Source of the DNA: Streptomyces sp. PTY087I2
GTDB taxonomy: Bacteria > Actinomycetota > Actinomycetes > Streptomycetales > Streptomycetaceae
NCBI RefSeq assembly: GCF_001687325.1
Contig: NZ_LZRD01000003.1
Location: 1 to 64,000, forward strand
Direction of reading: 5' to 3'
Length of the DNA stretch: 64,000 nucleotides
The notes beneath the pieces were generated by a model. That model made no database searches. It saw only the letters and a program-made list of their open reading frames with translations, and was not told the origin of the DNA. Positions 17,060 to 26,276 of this stretch are shown here, one piece after another (positions within the stretch are counted from its first letter, which is position 1; every line of letters starts with the position of its first letter). The translations under genes and the position numbers were made by a program.

Positions 17060-18925
17060 CTACGCGGGCGGCGTGGTTTCCTCCTGGATCACCTTCTGCG
17101 CCACGGCGAAGGCGGCTCCGGCGGCCGGGATGCCGCAGTAGACGGCACTCTGGAGCAGAACTTCCTTGATCTCGGCGGGCGTCAGACCGTTGCGCAGGGC
17201 GGCCCGGGTGTGCGCGGCCAGCCCCTCAAGGTGGCCGGAGGCGACGAGCGCGGTGAGCGTGATGACGCTGCGGGTGCGGCGGTCGAGGCCGTCCCGGCTC
17301 CAGACCTCACCCCAGGCGTACCGGGTGACCAGCTCCTGGAAGTCCTCGGTGAAGGCGTCGGCCGAGGCGTTCACCGCGTCGACATGGGCGTCGCCCAGCA
17401 CTTCGCGGCGGACCTTCGTGCCCTGCGCGTGCCGGTCGTCCGGGGTCGGTGCGACGGCGTCCGGCGCGGCGCCGGCCGGGGCGATCTCGGCCACCGGGAC
17501 GAACGGCACGCTGGGGGCGGCGGGCGCGGTGACGTGGGGCAGTACGGGGATCGCGGCCGAGGTGTCCTGCTGCCAGGCCGTGGAGAAGTGCATCAGCAGC
17601 AGGTCGCTGACGGCGGCGGGCTGCTCGACGGGCGCGAGGTGGGACGCGCCGGGGACGAGCGCGAGGCGGGCGTCCGGTATCCCGGCGACCAGCGTGCGGG
17701 CCTCGGCGGGCCCGGTGACCTGGTCCTCCGCCCCGACCAGCACGAGGGTGGGGACGCCGATCCGGCCCAGCGCGCCCCGGATGTCGAACGCCGCGAGCGC
17801 CTCGCAGGCGGCGATGTAGCAGCCGGGGTCGGTGGTGCGGACCATCTGCACGGCCCACTCCACGATGGCGGGCTGCGCGGCGGCGAACCCGGGGGTGAAC
17901 CAGCGCTCGGGCGCGGTGCGGGCCATCGGCTCCAGCCCGTTGGTGCGGACGATCACCCCGCGCTGACGGAACTCGTCGGCCGTGCCGAACCGGGGCGAGG
18001 AGGCGACGAGCGCCAGCGAGGCGACCCGGTGCGGATGCCGCAGGGCCAGGTCCGCGCCGACCGCCCCGCCGATGGAGCAGCCCGCGTAGCCGAAGCGCTG
18101 GACACCGAGCCCGTCCAGGGTCGCGAGCAGCCGGTCGCCCAGCTCGGCGACGGACGCGGCGGCGTGGGCGGGCGCGCCGCCGTGGCCGGGCAGGTCGTAG
18201 CGGAAGACCCGCCAGTGCTGGGACAGCTCGGGGATCTGGCGGTCCCACATGTGCCACGTCGTCCCGAGCGAGGGCCCGATGACGAGGACCGGGGCGTCCT
18301 CGGGGCCGTCGAAGCGGTACTGAAGCGTGCGCGGGGAGCCGGTGGGCGCGTGCGCTCCCTGCGGGGCGGGCGGCACCTGCGGACCGGCCCCGGGGGTGGC
18401 GGCGTGCGGGCCGGGGGCTGCCGAAGCGACCTGGGGTACGGGGGTGGCCTGCGGGCCCGGAGCAGCCGAAGCGGCCTGCGGTACGGGAGTGGCCTGCGGG
18501 CCCGGAGCAGCCGAAGCGGCCTGCGGTACGGGAGTGGCCTGCGAGCCCGGAGCAGCCGAAGCGGCCTGCGGTACGGGAGTGGCCTGCGAGCCGAGCGGGG
18601 CCTGCGGGGTGAACGGGCCCTGGGGCGGCTGCGGGACGAACGGGCCCTCTGGAGCCGACGAGGCCGGCGGGGCGAACGGGGTCGGATCCGGCTGTGCGGT
18701 CGCCGGGGCCTGCGGGAATCCGGGCGTCCCGTGGCCGCCGGGAGGCGGGAAGGACGACACCGGATCCGGGAAGGGCTCCGGTGCGGCGGCGGCCGACAGG
18801 GGCACGGCGTCCGGTCCCTGGTGCGGGGACGGAACCGCCTGCTGAGGCGCTCCGGGATGCGGGGCGGGCCCACCGGAGTGGGGGGCCTGCACGGGCTGCG
18901 GGGTCGTCTCGCTCACTTCGCTCAC
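17060..18925 (-). CDS. pcaL: PcaD-PcaC fusion (enol-lactone hydrolase/carboxymuconolactone decarboxylase) with repeat-rich N-terminal extension
   Basis: 621 residues in three parts. Residues 1-~200 are Pro/Ala/Gln-rich and contain four copies of a 15-residue unit (about 109-168). Residues ~205-455 are an alpha/beta hydrolase, 3-oxoadipate enol-lactonase type: nucleophile Ser in 'AGCSIGGA', acid Asp in 'GAEDQVTG', His in 'GASHLAP'. Residues ~500-615 are 4-carboxymuconolactone decarboxylase, with 'DRRTRSVITLTALVASGHLEG' typical. The enzyme would catalyse the last two ring-cleavage steps of the protocatechuate branch of the beta-ketoadipate pathway. Fused PcaL is known in Streptomyces, but the disordered N-terminal arm is not part of the usual enzyme. 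No other pca gene is in the window. Confidence 0.9.
   Translation of the reverse strand: MSEVSETTPQPVQAPHSGGPAPHPGAPQQAVPSPHQGPDAVPLSAAAAPEPFPDPVSSFPPPGGHGTPGFPQAPATAQPDPTPFAPPASSAPEGPFVPQPPQGPFTPQAPLGSQATPVPQAASAAPGSQATPVPQAASAAPGPQATPVPQAASAAPGPQATPVPQVASAAPGPHAATPGAGPQVPPAPQGAHAPTGSPRTLQYRFDGPEDAPVLVIGPSLGTTWHMWDRQIPELSQHWRVFRYDLPGHGGAPAHAAASVAELGDRLLATLDGLGVQRFGYAGCSIGGAVGADLALRHPHRVASLALVASSPRFGTADEFRQRGVIVRTNGLEPMARTAPERWFTPGFAAAQPAIVEWAVQMVRTTDPGCYIAACEALAAFDIRGALGRIGVPTLVLVGAEDQVTGPAEARTLVAGIPDARLALVPGASHLAPVEQPAAVSDLLLMHFSTAWQQDTSAAIPVLPHVTAPAAPSVPFVPVAEIAPAGAAPDAVAPTPDDRHAQGTKVRREVLGDAHVDAVNASADAFTEDFQELVTRYAWGEVWSRDGLDRRTRSVITLTALVASGHLEGLAAHTRAALRNGLTPAEIKEVLLQSAVYCGIPAAGAAFAVAQKVIQEETTPPA
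18420..18599. repeat. Four tandem 45-bp units inside pcaL
   Basis: The sequence GCCGAAGCG recurs at 18420, 18465, 18510 and 18555, exactly 45 bp apart. The middle units are nearly identical and the outer ones diverge slightly. Each unit encodes 15 residues of the type GxQATPVPQAASAAP, so the array stays in frame and can vary in copy number without breaking the gene. Confidence 0.9.
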
Positions 18926-18961
18926 TCGCTCCAGGTTACTGAGCGCCCCTCCGGCCCCCGG

Positions 18962-19558
18962 TCAGGGGGTCGCCGCCGATACGACATACACGACAGGACT
19001 GGCCGGATCGGTCATGTTGACCGTGATGTTCTGGGTGGGGCGCGGCTTCTTGTTGCTGTGCGTGGTGCCGGCCCAGTGCTCCCCCGGGCCGAAGGACCAG
19101 CCGGTGATCTTGATGTCCCGCGGGCTGATGGAGATCTTGTCCGGCTCCAGCGCCGCACGTCCGGTGCCCATCTGGGTCAGGAAGCGGTCGAGACCGGCGG
19201 AGGTGGTACGGAACTTCGCGTACAGCCGGCTAGCTTTCCAGTTGTTCGTCTCGTAGTACTGGACGCCCTGTCCGTTGCCGGGGATCGGGACCTCGAAGAT
19301 CCGGCGCTGCATCTTGGAGGGCCAGCCCTCGCGCAGCCCCTGGGCGGCCGCCTCGGTCTCCTTGTCCATGCCCGAGCGGCGGCTCTGCCCGGCCGAGATC
19401 AGCAGATAGCCGGCCGGGACGCCGATCAGCAGGACGATGATCGTGGCGGTGATGAAGCGCCGCTTGAACACGCGCCGGCGGTCCTCGGGCGGTCTGCCCT
19501 CGCCGTCGCCCGGCGACTCCGACTGGTGCGGCACCACGGGGTGCTCGGCTGCGATCAT
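18962..19558 (-). CDS. Single-pass membrane protein of unknown function
   Basis: 198 residues from the ATG at 19558; the longer frame upstream overlaps the ROK gene and is not used. A charged N-terminal tail (~35 residues) precedes one membrane helix (about residues 40-60, 'FITATIIVLLIGVPAGYLLI'). The external part (about 65-198) has a beta-rich look with 'ITGWSFGPGEHWAGTTHSN'. I do not recognise the family. It is downstream of the ROK kinase gene on the same strand (77 bp) and may belong to the same transcript. Adhesion, sensing or wall contact are all possible. Confidence 0.75.
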   Translation of the reverse strand: MIAAEHPVVPHQSESPGDGEGRPPEDRRRVFKRRFITATIIVLLIGVPAGYLLISAGQSRRSGMDKETEAAAQGLREGWPSKMQRRIFEVPIPGNGQGVQYYETNNWKASRLYAKFRTTSAGLDRFLTQMGTGRAALEPDKISISPRDIKITGWSFGPGEHWAGTTHSNKKPRPTQNITVNMTDPASPVVYVVSAATP

Positions 19559-19635
19559 GATCAGGTGGTCCCTAGGTGCTGCGGCGACGTGACGAGGCGT
19601 ACGGAAGGGTGGACGCCGGGGAGGGCGGTCGCGGT

Positions 19636-20802
19636 TCAGTCGGCGGTACGGGTGGACCGCGTGTTGCGGATGGTGCTCGCCGCCTGGTCGTAGATCTGGG
19701 CGTACCGCTCGTACCGCTCGACGCGCCGCCGGTTGGTCCGACGGAAGCGGCGGGCGACCAGCCGCGCCAGGTCCGCGGCGCCGACCATACCCGCCTCGGG
19801 GCCCAGCTGGGCCTTGGCGATCCTCGCCTCCGGGCGGTAGCCGCGACCGGTGAGATGGCGCTTGAAGGCGTCCCGGGCGGGGTTGATCAGGAGGTCGTCG
19901 GCGGCGCTGACACCGCCTCCGATCACGAAGCAGGAGGGGTCGAGCGCGGCGGCCAGATTGGCGATGCCGATGCCGAGCCACTGGCCGATGTCCTGGAGGA
20001 GTTCGATGCACATCGCATCGCCCTCGCGGGCCAGTTCGGTGATGAGCGGCCCGGTGATGTCGGAGACGTTCCCCTTCACCCGGTCCAGCAGATAGTGGGC
20101 GACCGGGGAGTCGGCGGCGGCCAGCTCCTTGGCCTCGCGGACGAGGGCGTTGCCGGAGCTGTACTGCTCCCAGCAGCCCCGGTTGCCGCAGGGGCAGCGG
20201 TGGCCCGAGGGCACGACCTGCATGTGGCCGAACTCACCGGCGACCCCGTACTTGCCGCGCTTGACCTGGCCGTCCTCCAGGATCGCGCCGCCGATGCCCG
20301 TACCGAGCGTGATCATGACGAGGTGGTCCTCGCCGCGGCCCGCGCCGAAGCGCCACTCCGCCCAGGCGGCGGTGTTGGCGTCGTTGTCGACCATGACGGG
20401 GACGACGAGGCGGGAGGCGATGGCGTCGCGCAGGGGTTCGTCGCGCCAGGCGAGGTGGGGGGCGAAGAGGACCTTGGAGCGGTCGGCGTCCACCCAGCCC
20501 GCCGCGCCGATGCCGACCGCGTGGACGTCGTGGCGGTCGGAGAGGTCCAGGACCAGTTCGACGATGGTGTCCTCGACGACCTTGGGGCTCTTGGACTTGT
20601 CGGGGGTCTCGGTGCGGACCTTCTCCAGGATGTTGCCGTCGGCGTCGACGACGCCCGCCATCACCTTCGTACCGCCGATGTCGATCCCGACCGTGGGGAC
20701 GCGGGGCGCGGACAGGTGCGAGCGGCGTTCCTTGGTGCCGACCGTCTTGAGGACGGTGGCGCGGGCGGAGCCGCGGTGGGCGAAGTCGCGGTACGTGCTC
20801 AT
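19636..20802 (-). CDS. ROK-family sugar kinase
   Basis: 388 residues from ATG 20802. After a ~35-residue basic N-terminal tail comes the phosphate-binding 'VGIDIGGTKVMAGVV'. The catalytic Asp is in 'VDNDANTAA' and the ROK zinc motif is 'HRCPCGNRGCWEQ' (CxCGxxGCxE type). The C-terminal extension after residue ~350 is Arg/Tyr-rich. There is no N-terminal HTH, so it is a kinase rather than a NagC-type repressor. It is likely to phosphorylate the sugar imported by the ABC system encoded immediately upstream. Length is longer than the ~310 residues of typical glucokinases because of both tails. Confidence 0.92.
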   Translation of the reverse strand: MSTYRDFAHRGSARATVLKTVGTKERRSHLSAPRVPTVGIDIGGTKVMAGVVDADGNILEKVRTETPDKSKSPKVVEDTIVELVLDLSDRHDVHAVGIGAAGWVDADRSKVLFAPHLAWRDEPLRDAIASRLVVPVMVDNDANTAAWAEWRFGAGRGEDHLVMITLGTGIGGAILEDGQVKRGKYGVAGEFGHMQVVPSGHRCPCGNRGCWEQYSSGNALVREAKELAAADSPVAHYLLDRVKGNVSDITGPLITELAREGDAMCIELLQDIGQWLGIGIANLAAALDPSCFVIGGGVSAADDLLINPARDAFKRHLTGRGYRPEARIAKAQLGPEAGMVGAADLARLVARRFRRTNRRRVERYERYAQIYDQAASTIRNTRSTRTAD

Positions 20803-20938
20803 CGTCCCTGCGGGGTCTGGGAAGGGGCCGGCCGGCTCTCGCGCCCGGCGGCGGACGGCGCCCGCCGGGCTCGATTCTGCCACTGCCGGACCCCGGGAGC
20901 GCTCGCCCGGGGTCGGCCGCGCCGGGGCGGGTCACCGG

Positions 20939-21784
20939 TCAGGAATCTTCTTCGGTCGCCGCGGACGTGCCCGGGAGGGTGGGCGTCGGGGTGCGCTCCA
21001 GCTCGTGGCTGAGCTCCTCCAGCTCGCTGCCGCCCGCCATCTGCCGGGTCAGCTCGTCGAGCGTGATGTCGTCCTTGGTGTGGCTGCCGGACATCACTCC
21101 GCGCTTGAGGAGGACGAACCGGTCGCCGACGAGGTGGGCGTGGTGCGGGTTGTGCGTGATGAGGACCACGCCGAGGCCGGCGTCGCGGGCGGCGGCCACG
21201 TACTTGAGCACCACACCGGACTGCTTGACGCCGAGCGCTGCGGTCGGCTCGTCGAGTACGAGGACCTTAGCGCCGAAGTAGACGGCGCGGGCGATGGCCA
21301 CGCACTGGCGTTCGCCGCCGGAGAGCGTGCCGATGGGCTGGTCGACGTCGCGCAGGTCGATGCCCATGCGGAGCAGTTCGGTACGGGTCGTCTCGCGCAT
21401 CTTGCGGACGTCGAGGCGCTTGAAGGGGCCGACGCCGGTGGTGGGCTCGGAGCCGAGGAAGAAGTTCCGCCAGACCGGCATGAGCGGGACGACGGCGAGG
21501 TCCTGGTAGACGGTGGCGATGCCCCGGTCGAGCGCGTCGCGCGGGTTGGCGAGAGCGGTCTCCTCGCCCTCGATGAGGAAGCGTCCGGCGTCGTGTCCGT
21601 GCAGCCCTGCGATGATCTTGATGAGGGTGGACTTGCCGGCGCCGTTGTCGCCGAGGACGCAGGTGATCTCGCCCGCGTGGACCTCCAGCGAGACGTGTTC
21701 CAGGGCCTTGATGTTGCCGTAGAACTTGGACACGTCGTCCAGCTCGACGAGCGGGCCCGTGCTCTTCTCGGACGTGGCCGTCAT
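20939..21784 (-). CDS. Sugar ABC transporter ATPase (single nucleotide-binding domain)
   Basis: 281 residues. Walker A is 'GDNGAGKST', the signature 'LSGGERQ', Walker B '[12 protein letters not shown]', and the switch His is in '[10 protein letters not shown]'. Sequence type matches the carbohydrate uptake (CUT2, RbsA/FrcA-like) ATPases, but with one domain only, as in FrcA. It overlaps the permease gene by four bases. The acidic Ser/Thr/Pro tail after residue 255 is unlike the core and may be disordered. Confidence 0.93.
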   Translation of the reverse strand: MTATSEKSTGPLVELDDVSKFYGNIKALEHVSLEVHAGEITCVLGDNGAGKSTLIKIIAGLHGHDAGRFLIEGEETALANPRDALDRGIATVYQDLAVVPLMPVWRNFFLGSEPTTGVGPFKRLDVRKMRETTRTELLRMGIDLRDVDQPIGTLSGGERQCVAIARAVYFGAKVLVLDEPTAALGVKQSGVVLKYVAAARDAGLGVVLITHNPHHAHLVGDRFVLLKRGVMSGSHTKDDITLDELTRQMAGGSELEELSHELERTPTPTLPGTSAATEEDS

Positions 21785-22836
21785 GTCGTCGCCTCCGCGC
21801 GCTTGCGCACCCACGCGTTGAGCAGGGTGGCCAGGAGCAGCATCGCTCCCAGGAAGAATTTGAACCAGTCCGGGTTCCACTCGGCGTAGACGATGCCCTT
21901 GCTGGTCATGCCGAAGATGAAGGCGCCGACCGCCGAGCCGATCGCGGAGCCGTAGCCGCCGGTGATCAGACAGCCGCCGATGACGGCCGCGATGATGTAC
22001 GTCAGCTCGTTGCCGACGCCCTCGCCGGACTGGACGACGTCGTAGCTGAACAGCAGGTGCTGGCCGGAGATCCAGGCGGCGAAGGCGACGCCGAGGTAGA
22101 GCCCGATCTTGGTGCGGATGACGGGGACGCCGACCGCGCGGGCCGCGTCGGCCTCGCCGCCGACGGCGAAGATCCAGTTGCCGAAGCGGGTACGGAGCAG
22201 AATCCAGGTGGCGACGGCGACCAGCGCGATCCACCACAAGATGGTCACCTTGAACTCGACGCTGCCGATCGTCAGCGTCGAGGCGAACAGGGCGTGGGCC
22301 GAGTCGAAGCCCTCCATGTCGCCGATGGCCTTGGTGGAGACGGTGCCGCTGATGAGCTTGGTGAAGCCGAGGTTCAGACCGGTCAGCATCAGGAACGTGC
22401 CGAGCGTGATGATGAAGCTCGGCAGTTTGGTGCGGGTCAGCATGAAGCCGTTGAACGCACCGATGGCGAGGGTGACCAGCAGCGACACGAAGACGCCGAC
22501 CCAGACGTTGGCCGTCATCTGGTAGCTGAACATCGACGAGATCAGCGCGGAGCTGGTCACCAGGACGCCCGCGGAAAGGTCGAACTCGCCGCCGATCATC
22601 AGCAGGGCGACGGGGGCGGCCATGATGCCGAGGACCGAGGCCGCGTACAGCACGGTGCCGAAGCTGGAGGCCTGGAGGAAGCTGTCGGCGACGATCGCGA
22701 AGAACAGGAAGACGGCTGCCGCGCCGACGACCGAGCCCAGCTCGGGGCGGCCGAGCAGCTTGCGCAGCGGTGAGGTGTGGACCAGGCGCTCGTCGACCTG
22801 CGCGGGCTTCTCCGGGGCGGCGGTGGAGCCGCTCAT
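21781..22836 (-). CDS. Sugar ABC transporter permease (RbsC/FrcC type)
   Basis: 351 residues with about ten hydrophobic segments and the CUT2 permease signature '[16 protein letters not shown]'. '[17 protein letters not shown]' is the cytoplasmic loop that contacts the ATPase. It overlaps both neighbours by four bases, so substrate-binding protein, permease and ATPase are translationally coupled. Substrate is probably a monosaccharide or polyol, consistent with the GntR regulator and Gfo/Idh dehydrogenase next door. Confidence 0.94.
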   Translation of the reverse strand: MSGSTAAPEKPAQVDERLVHTSPLRKLLGRPELGSVVGAAAVFLFFAIVADSFLQASSFGTVLYAASVLGIMAAPVALLMIGGEFDLSAGVLVTSSALISSMFSYQMTANVWVGVFVSLLVTLAIGAFNGFMLTRTKLPSFIITLGTFLMLTGLNLGFTKLISGTVSTKAIGDMEGFDSAHALFASTLTIGSVEFKVTILWWIALVAVATWILLRTRFGNWIFAVGGEADAARAVGVPVIRTKIGLYLGVAFAAWISGQHLLFSYDVVQSGEGVGNELTYIIAAVIGGCLITGGYGSAIGSAVGAFIFGMTSKGIVYAEWNPDWFKFFLGAMLLLATLLNAWVRKRAEATT

Positions 22837-23837
22837 CGGGTGCCCCGCTTGGTGTAGTCGGCGAGGGCGTCGGCGTCGTCCTTCGTGATGATCTGCGGGC
22901 CGGTCAGAACGGGCTGGCCGCCGCCGAGCACGTTGCGGTTGTAACGGTAGAGCCAGAGCAGGTCGACGGCCTCGTACCCCTGGAGGTAGGGCTGCTGATC
23001 GACGGCGAAACCGAGCTTGTCGGTCTGGAGGCCGGTGGCGACCTTGGCGTTGAGGTCGAAGGTGTCGATCTCGGCCTTGCTGCCCGCCGTCTGCTTGGCC
23101 TGGACGGCGGCGTCGGCGAAGGGGGCGCCGAGGGTGACGACCGCGTCGATGCTCTTGTCGGACTGGAGCTTGGCCTCGATGGACGCGGTGACGTCGGGCA
23201 TGTTGGTGCCGTCGACGTACAGGTTCTGCATCGTGCCGTCGAAGGTCTTCTTCGCCCCGGCGCAGCGCTGCTCGTGGCCCACGTTGCCCTGCTCGTGCAG
23301 GACGCAGAGCGCCTTCTTGCGGCCGCGTTCGTTCAGCTCGTCGCCGACGGCCTCGCCGGCGATCGTCTCGTCCTGGCCGATGTGGGTGAGCGCCCCGAAC
23401 TCCTTCGACTCGGCGGAGCCGGAGTTCACGGTGACGACCGGGATGCCGGCCTTGACGGCCTTGGCGACCACGGCCTTCATGGCGTCCGGCTTGGCCAGCG
23501 AGACGATCAGGCCGTCGACCTTCTTGTCGATCGCGGTCTGGACGAGCTGGGCCTGCTGGTTGCCCTCGTCGTTGTGCGAGTAGAGGAAGTTGATGTTGTC
23601 CTTGAGGGCCGCCTGCTCGGCGCCCTTCTGGACGATGTCCCAGAAGGTGTCGCCGTCTCCCGAGTGGGTGACCATGGCGAAGGTCCAGCGGGGCGTGTTC
23701 ACCGCGGCCCGTCCCTCGGCGGCCTCGGCCGCGCGTTCTTCCGCCCGCTTGCCGCCGGTGCTGCTGCATCCCGCGGCTGCCAGCACCACTGCCAGGACGG
23801 CGCCCAGTGCGCGTGCCCCTGTCCGAACCCTTGCCAC
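22833..23837 (-). CDS. Sugar-binding lipoprotein of the CUT2 ABC importer
   Basis: 334 residues from GTG 23837; the longer frame upstream crosses the repeat region and is rejected. A lipoprotein signal ends at 'LAAAGC'. The mature part is a type 1 periplasmic-binding fold of the RbsB/Peripla_BP_4 class: '[20 protein letters not shown]' opens the first lobe, '[20 protein letters not shown]' the hinge/second lobe, and '[21 protein letters not shown]' is a diagnostic C-terminal segment. It presents the sugar to the coupled permease. First gene of the uptake operon; its upstream region carries the 55-bp repeats. Confidence 0.94.
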   Translation of the reverse strand: MARVRTGARALGAVLAVVLAAAGCSSTGGKRAEERAAEAAEGRAAVNTPRWTFAMVTHSGDGDTFWDIVQKGAEQAALKDNINFLYSHNDEGNQQAQLVQTAIDKKVDGLIVSLAKPDAMKAVVAKAVKAGIPVVTVNSGSAESKEFGALTHIGQDETIAGEAVGDELNERGRKKALCVLHEQGNVGHEQRCAGAKKTFDGTMQNLYVDGTNMPDVTASIEAKLQSDKSIDAVVTLGAPFADAAVQAKQTAGSKAEIDTFDLNAKVATGLQTDKLGFAVDQQPYLQGYEAVDLLWLYRYNRNVLGGGQPVLTGPQIITKDDADALADYTKRGTR

Positions 23838-24057
23838 GACACCGTGCCCTTCTTCTGCTGTGCGCTTCGCTCGACCGGGCCGGGGGTGTACGGTCCCGGG
23901 CCGGCAGCCCAGTATCCCCGAGGCCCGGCCGTGCGGCGGGCGGGGGCCTGACGGGGTGCGCCCGCCGGACACGGAGCCTGGGCCACGTGGCCCCTGAACG
24001 CAACCCGTGTGCCCGCACGAATTAAGCCCCCCCGCGCCTGGGTGGGGCCCGCGCCCT

Positions 24058-24306
24058 TTCAAGCCCGTCCGGCGATTGAGGACGGAACCGTTGCGGTGGT
24101 GTCGGCCGCGCCTGTGAGGTTCCTGTGCGCCAGGGCCCCGTGATCTGCGGCCCACCCACGCGAGGGTTCCGTCCTCAATCGCCGGACGGGCTGGAATGGT
24201 GCGGGCCCACGCACCGGACGGTTCCGTCCTCAAACGCCGGACGGGCTGGAATGGTGCGGGCCCACCCGCCCGAGGGTTCCGTCCTCAAACGCCGGACGGG
24301 CTTGAA
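24058..24306. repeat. Intergenic repeat cluster: three 55-bp tandem copies plus one inverted copy
   Basis: The core GGTTCCGTCCTCAA(T/A)CGCC followed by GGACGGGCTGGAA occurs forward at 24164-24196, 24219-24251 and 24274-24306, exactly 55 bp apart, and inverted at 24058-24090. Between copies the spacer GTGCGGGCCCAC also repeats. The core contains the self-complementary parts CCGTCC and GGACGG, so each copy can fold. Similar short interspersed elements are common between streptomycete genes. Here they fill most of the 544-bp gap between the binding-protein gene and the GntR gene; I see no protein gene in that gap. Confidence 0.85.
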
Positions 24307-24381
24307 TGGGGCACCCCGGAACGGACCGGAAGGCACGCCGGGCTGGAATGGGCGCCCAGGAACGGGCTGGATTTGGCGCGG

Positions 24382-25140
24382 CTACGGGCGGGCCAGGAGT
24401 TGGAAATCGAATGCGTAGCGCGCCGCGCGGTAGACGTGTGAGCCGAACTCCACCACCCGCCCCGTGTCGTCGTACGTCACCCGCTCCATCGTCAGCAGCG
24501 GCGCCCCCGCCTCCTCCTCCAGGACCCCCGCCTCCCCCTCCGTCGCGGCGCGCGCCCCCACCGACTGGCGGGCACTGTGCAGGGTGATCCCGGAAGCACG
24601 CATCAGCCGGTAGAGGCCGGTCGCCTCCAGCTCCTCCGTGCGCAGGGGCACCAGCCCCGGCGGCAGATGGTTGCGCAGGAGCGCCATCGGTTCGCCGTGC
24701 GCGCTGCGCAGCCGCTCCACACGGTGGACCTCGCTTCCCTCGGCGACCCCGAGCGCGGCGGCGACCTCCGCCGACGCCGGTTCCGTCGTGTTGCACAGGA
24801 CCGTGGTGGCGGGGCGCTGACCCGCCGCCTCCAGGTCGTCGTAGAGCGAGCTGAGCTCCAGCGGGCGGCGGACCTGGCTGTGGACGACCTGCGTGCCGAC
24901 CCCCCTCCGCCGCACCATCAGCCCCTTGTCGACGAGCGTCTGGATGGCCTGGCGGACGGTCGGCCGGGACAGGCCGAGCCGCGCGGCGAGGTCGATCTCG
25001 TTCCCGAGCAGGGCACCGGGGGCCAGCCGGCCCTGCTCCACGGCCGCCTCCAGCTGCTGCGCCAGCTGGAAGTAGAGCGGCACCGGGCTGGTGCGGTCCA
25101 CGCTCAGCGGCAGCGGCCGGTCGGTTCCATGTGCGGTCAC
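24382..25140 (-). CDS. GntR-family (HutC subfamily) regulator of the sugar cassette
   Basis: 252 residues from GTG 25140. The winged HTH is at about residues 17-85 ('ALLGNEIDLAARLGLSRPTV' then 'LVDKGLMVRRRGVGTQVV'), and the UTRA ligand domain follows (about 105-245, with 'VHRVERLRSAHGEPMALLRN' and 'GSHVYRAARYAFDFQLLAR'). UTRA domains bind sugar or amino-acid effectors. It is divergent from a Gfo/Idh dehydrogenase across 98 bp that hold two TTGTC/GACA-type dyads. It probably represses both that gene and the ABC/ROK operon behind it. Confidence 0.92.
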   Translation of the reverse strand: MTAHGTDRPLPLSVDRTSPVPLYFQLAQQLEAAVEQGRLAPGALLGNEIDLAARLGLSRPTVRQAIQTLVDKGLMVRRRGVGTQVVHSQVRRPLELSSLYDDLEAAGQRPATTVLCNTTEPASAEVAAALGVAEGSEVHRVERLRSAHGEPMALLRNHLPPGLVPLRTEELEATGLYRLMRASGITLHSARQSVGARAATEGEAGVLEEEAGAPLLTMERVTYDDTGRVVEFGSHVYRAARYAFDFQLLARP

Positions 25141-25159
25141 GGGGCGAGCGTAGTTCGCT

Positions 25160-25201
25160 TGTCCGGACATAGCCATGGCATGGCGTTTGTCAGGACAAAC
25201 G
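25160..25201. promoter_or_regulatory. Paired GntR operator candidates
   Basis: CGTTTGTC-AG-GACAAACG (25184-25201) is a perfect dyad with 8-bp arms. TGTCCGGACA (25160-25169) is a perfect 10-bp palindrome sharing the TGTC/GACA halves; the two centres are about 28 bp apart. A TTGACA hexamer follows at 25203-25208 before the dehydrogenase start at 25239. Position between the divergent GntR and dehydrogenase genes supports operator function. Confidence 0.65.
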
Positions 25202-25238
25202 CTTGACATGACGACCGGGCGAAGCCACCTTGGGGCCC

Positions 25239-26258
25239 ATGCGCATCGGACTGATCGGAACGGGACGGATCGGCACATTCCATGCGGAGGTGCTGAGCCG
25301 TCACCCCGCCGTGGACGCCCTGCTGCTGGCGGACGCGGACCCCGAGCGGGCGGCAGTCGCGGCCGGGCGGACCGGGGCCACGGCCGTCTCCGTGGACGAC
25401 CTGTTCACAGGTGCGGGCGAGGCCCGGGGCGCGCCCGACGCCGTGGTGATCTGTTCGGCGACCGCCGCCCACGCCGGGCTCATCGCGCGGGCCGCCCGCG
25501 CCGGGCTGCCGGTCTTCTGCGAGAAGCCGATCGCCCTGGACCTGCCCGGCACGCTCGCCGCACTGGCCGAGGTCGAGGCGGCGGGGAGCCCGCTCCAGCT
25601 CGGCTTCATGCGGCGCTTCGACGCCGGGTACGGCGAGGCCAGGGCCGCCGTGCGGGACGGCAGGCTCGGCCGGCTGCACACCGTGCGGGCGGTCACCTCC
25701 GATCCCGCGCCGCCGCCCGCCGCGTACCTCCCGCTCTCCGGCGGGCTGTACCGCGACTGCCTGGTCCACGACTTCGACATCCTGCGCTGGGTGACGGGCC
25801 GCGAGGTGAGCGAGGTGTACGCCACCGGATCGGACGCCGGGCCTCCGATGTTCCGGGAGGCCGGGGACGTGGACACGGCCGCTGCCCTGCTCACCCTCGA
25901 CGACGGGACGCTCGCCACCGCCACCGCGACCCGGTGCAACGGCGCCGGGTACGACGTACGGATGGAGCTGGCCGGCGAGCTGGACCAGATCGCCGTAGGC
26001 CTGGACGACCGTACGCCGCTGACCTCGGCCGAACCGGCCGGCCCCGGCGCCCCGGCGAAGCCCTGGCCGGGCTTCCTGGAACGGTTCGCCCCGGCGTACG
26101 AGGCGGAGCTGGACGCGTTCCTGCGCGTGGTCCGCGGCGAGCTGGCCAATCCGTGCGACGGGCGGGAGGCCCTGCACGCCCTGCGGATCGCCGAGGCGTG
26201 CGAGGTCTCCCGCCGCGAACGCCGGCCGGTGGCGATGGGTGAGATCCCCGGCGGCTGA
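25239..26258 (+). CDS. Gfo/Idh/MocA-family dehydrogenase (inositol 2-dehydrogenase-like)
   Basis: 339 residues from ATG 25239. The Rossmann motif is 'IGLIGTGRIGTFHAE' and the conserved lysine motif is 'CEKPIALD' (about residue 95). The catalytic Asp-x-x-x-His region is 'LVHDFDILRWVTGREV'. It would oxidise a polyol or sugar ring with NAD(P). The closest functional type is myo-inositol or scyllo-inositol dehydrogenase, but the substrate depends on the adjacent ABC importer, which is not identified. Its control by the divergent GntR protein is inferred from the dyads in between. Confidence 0.9.
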   Translation: MRIGLIGTGRIGTFHAEVLSRHPAVDALLLADADPERAAVAAGRTGATAVSVDDLFTGAGEARGAPDAVVICSATAAHAGLIARAARAGLPVFCEKPIALDLPGTLAALAEVEAAGSPLQLGFMRRFDAGYGEARAAVRDGRLGRLHTVRAVTSDPAPPPAAYLPLSGGLYRDCLVHDFDILRWVTGREVSEVYATGSDAGPPMFREAGDVDTAAALLTLDDGTLATATATRCNGAGYDVRMELAGELDQIAVGLDDRTPLTSAEPAGPGAPAKPWPGFLERFAPAYEAELDAFLRVVRGELANPCDGREALHALRIAEACEVSRRERRPVAMGEIPGG

Positions 26259-26276
26259 GCCCTCGCGGACCGGGCG

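Noticed and set aside
18420..18599. Regular 45-bp repeats considered as a CRISPR array
   Set aside because: Units are contiguous with no unique spacers and encode an in-frame peptide repeat.
16547..19693. A 1048-codon plus-strand open frame
   Set aside because: Antisense shadow of the MBL hydrolase and pcaL genes; its apparent repeats are the complement of the pcaL 45-bp array.
23838..24057. Longer N-terminus for the sugar-binding lipoprotein (open frame to 24233)
   Set aside because: The extension is repeat-derived, lacks a ribosome site and would place the lipoprotein signal in the interior of the protein.
24164..24306. 55-bp repeats considered as a CRISPR array
   Set aside because: The intervening sequence is itself repeated rather than unique, only three copies exist and no cas gene is nearby.
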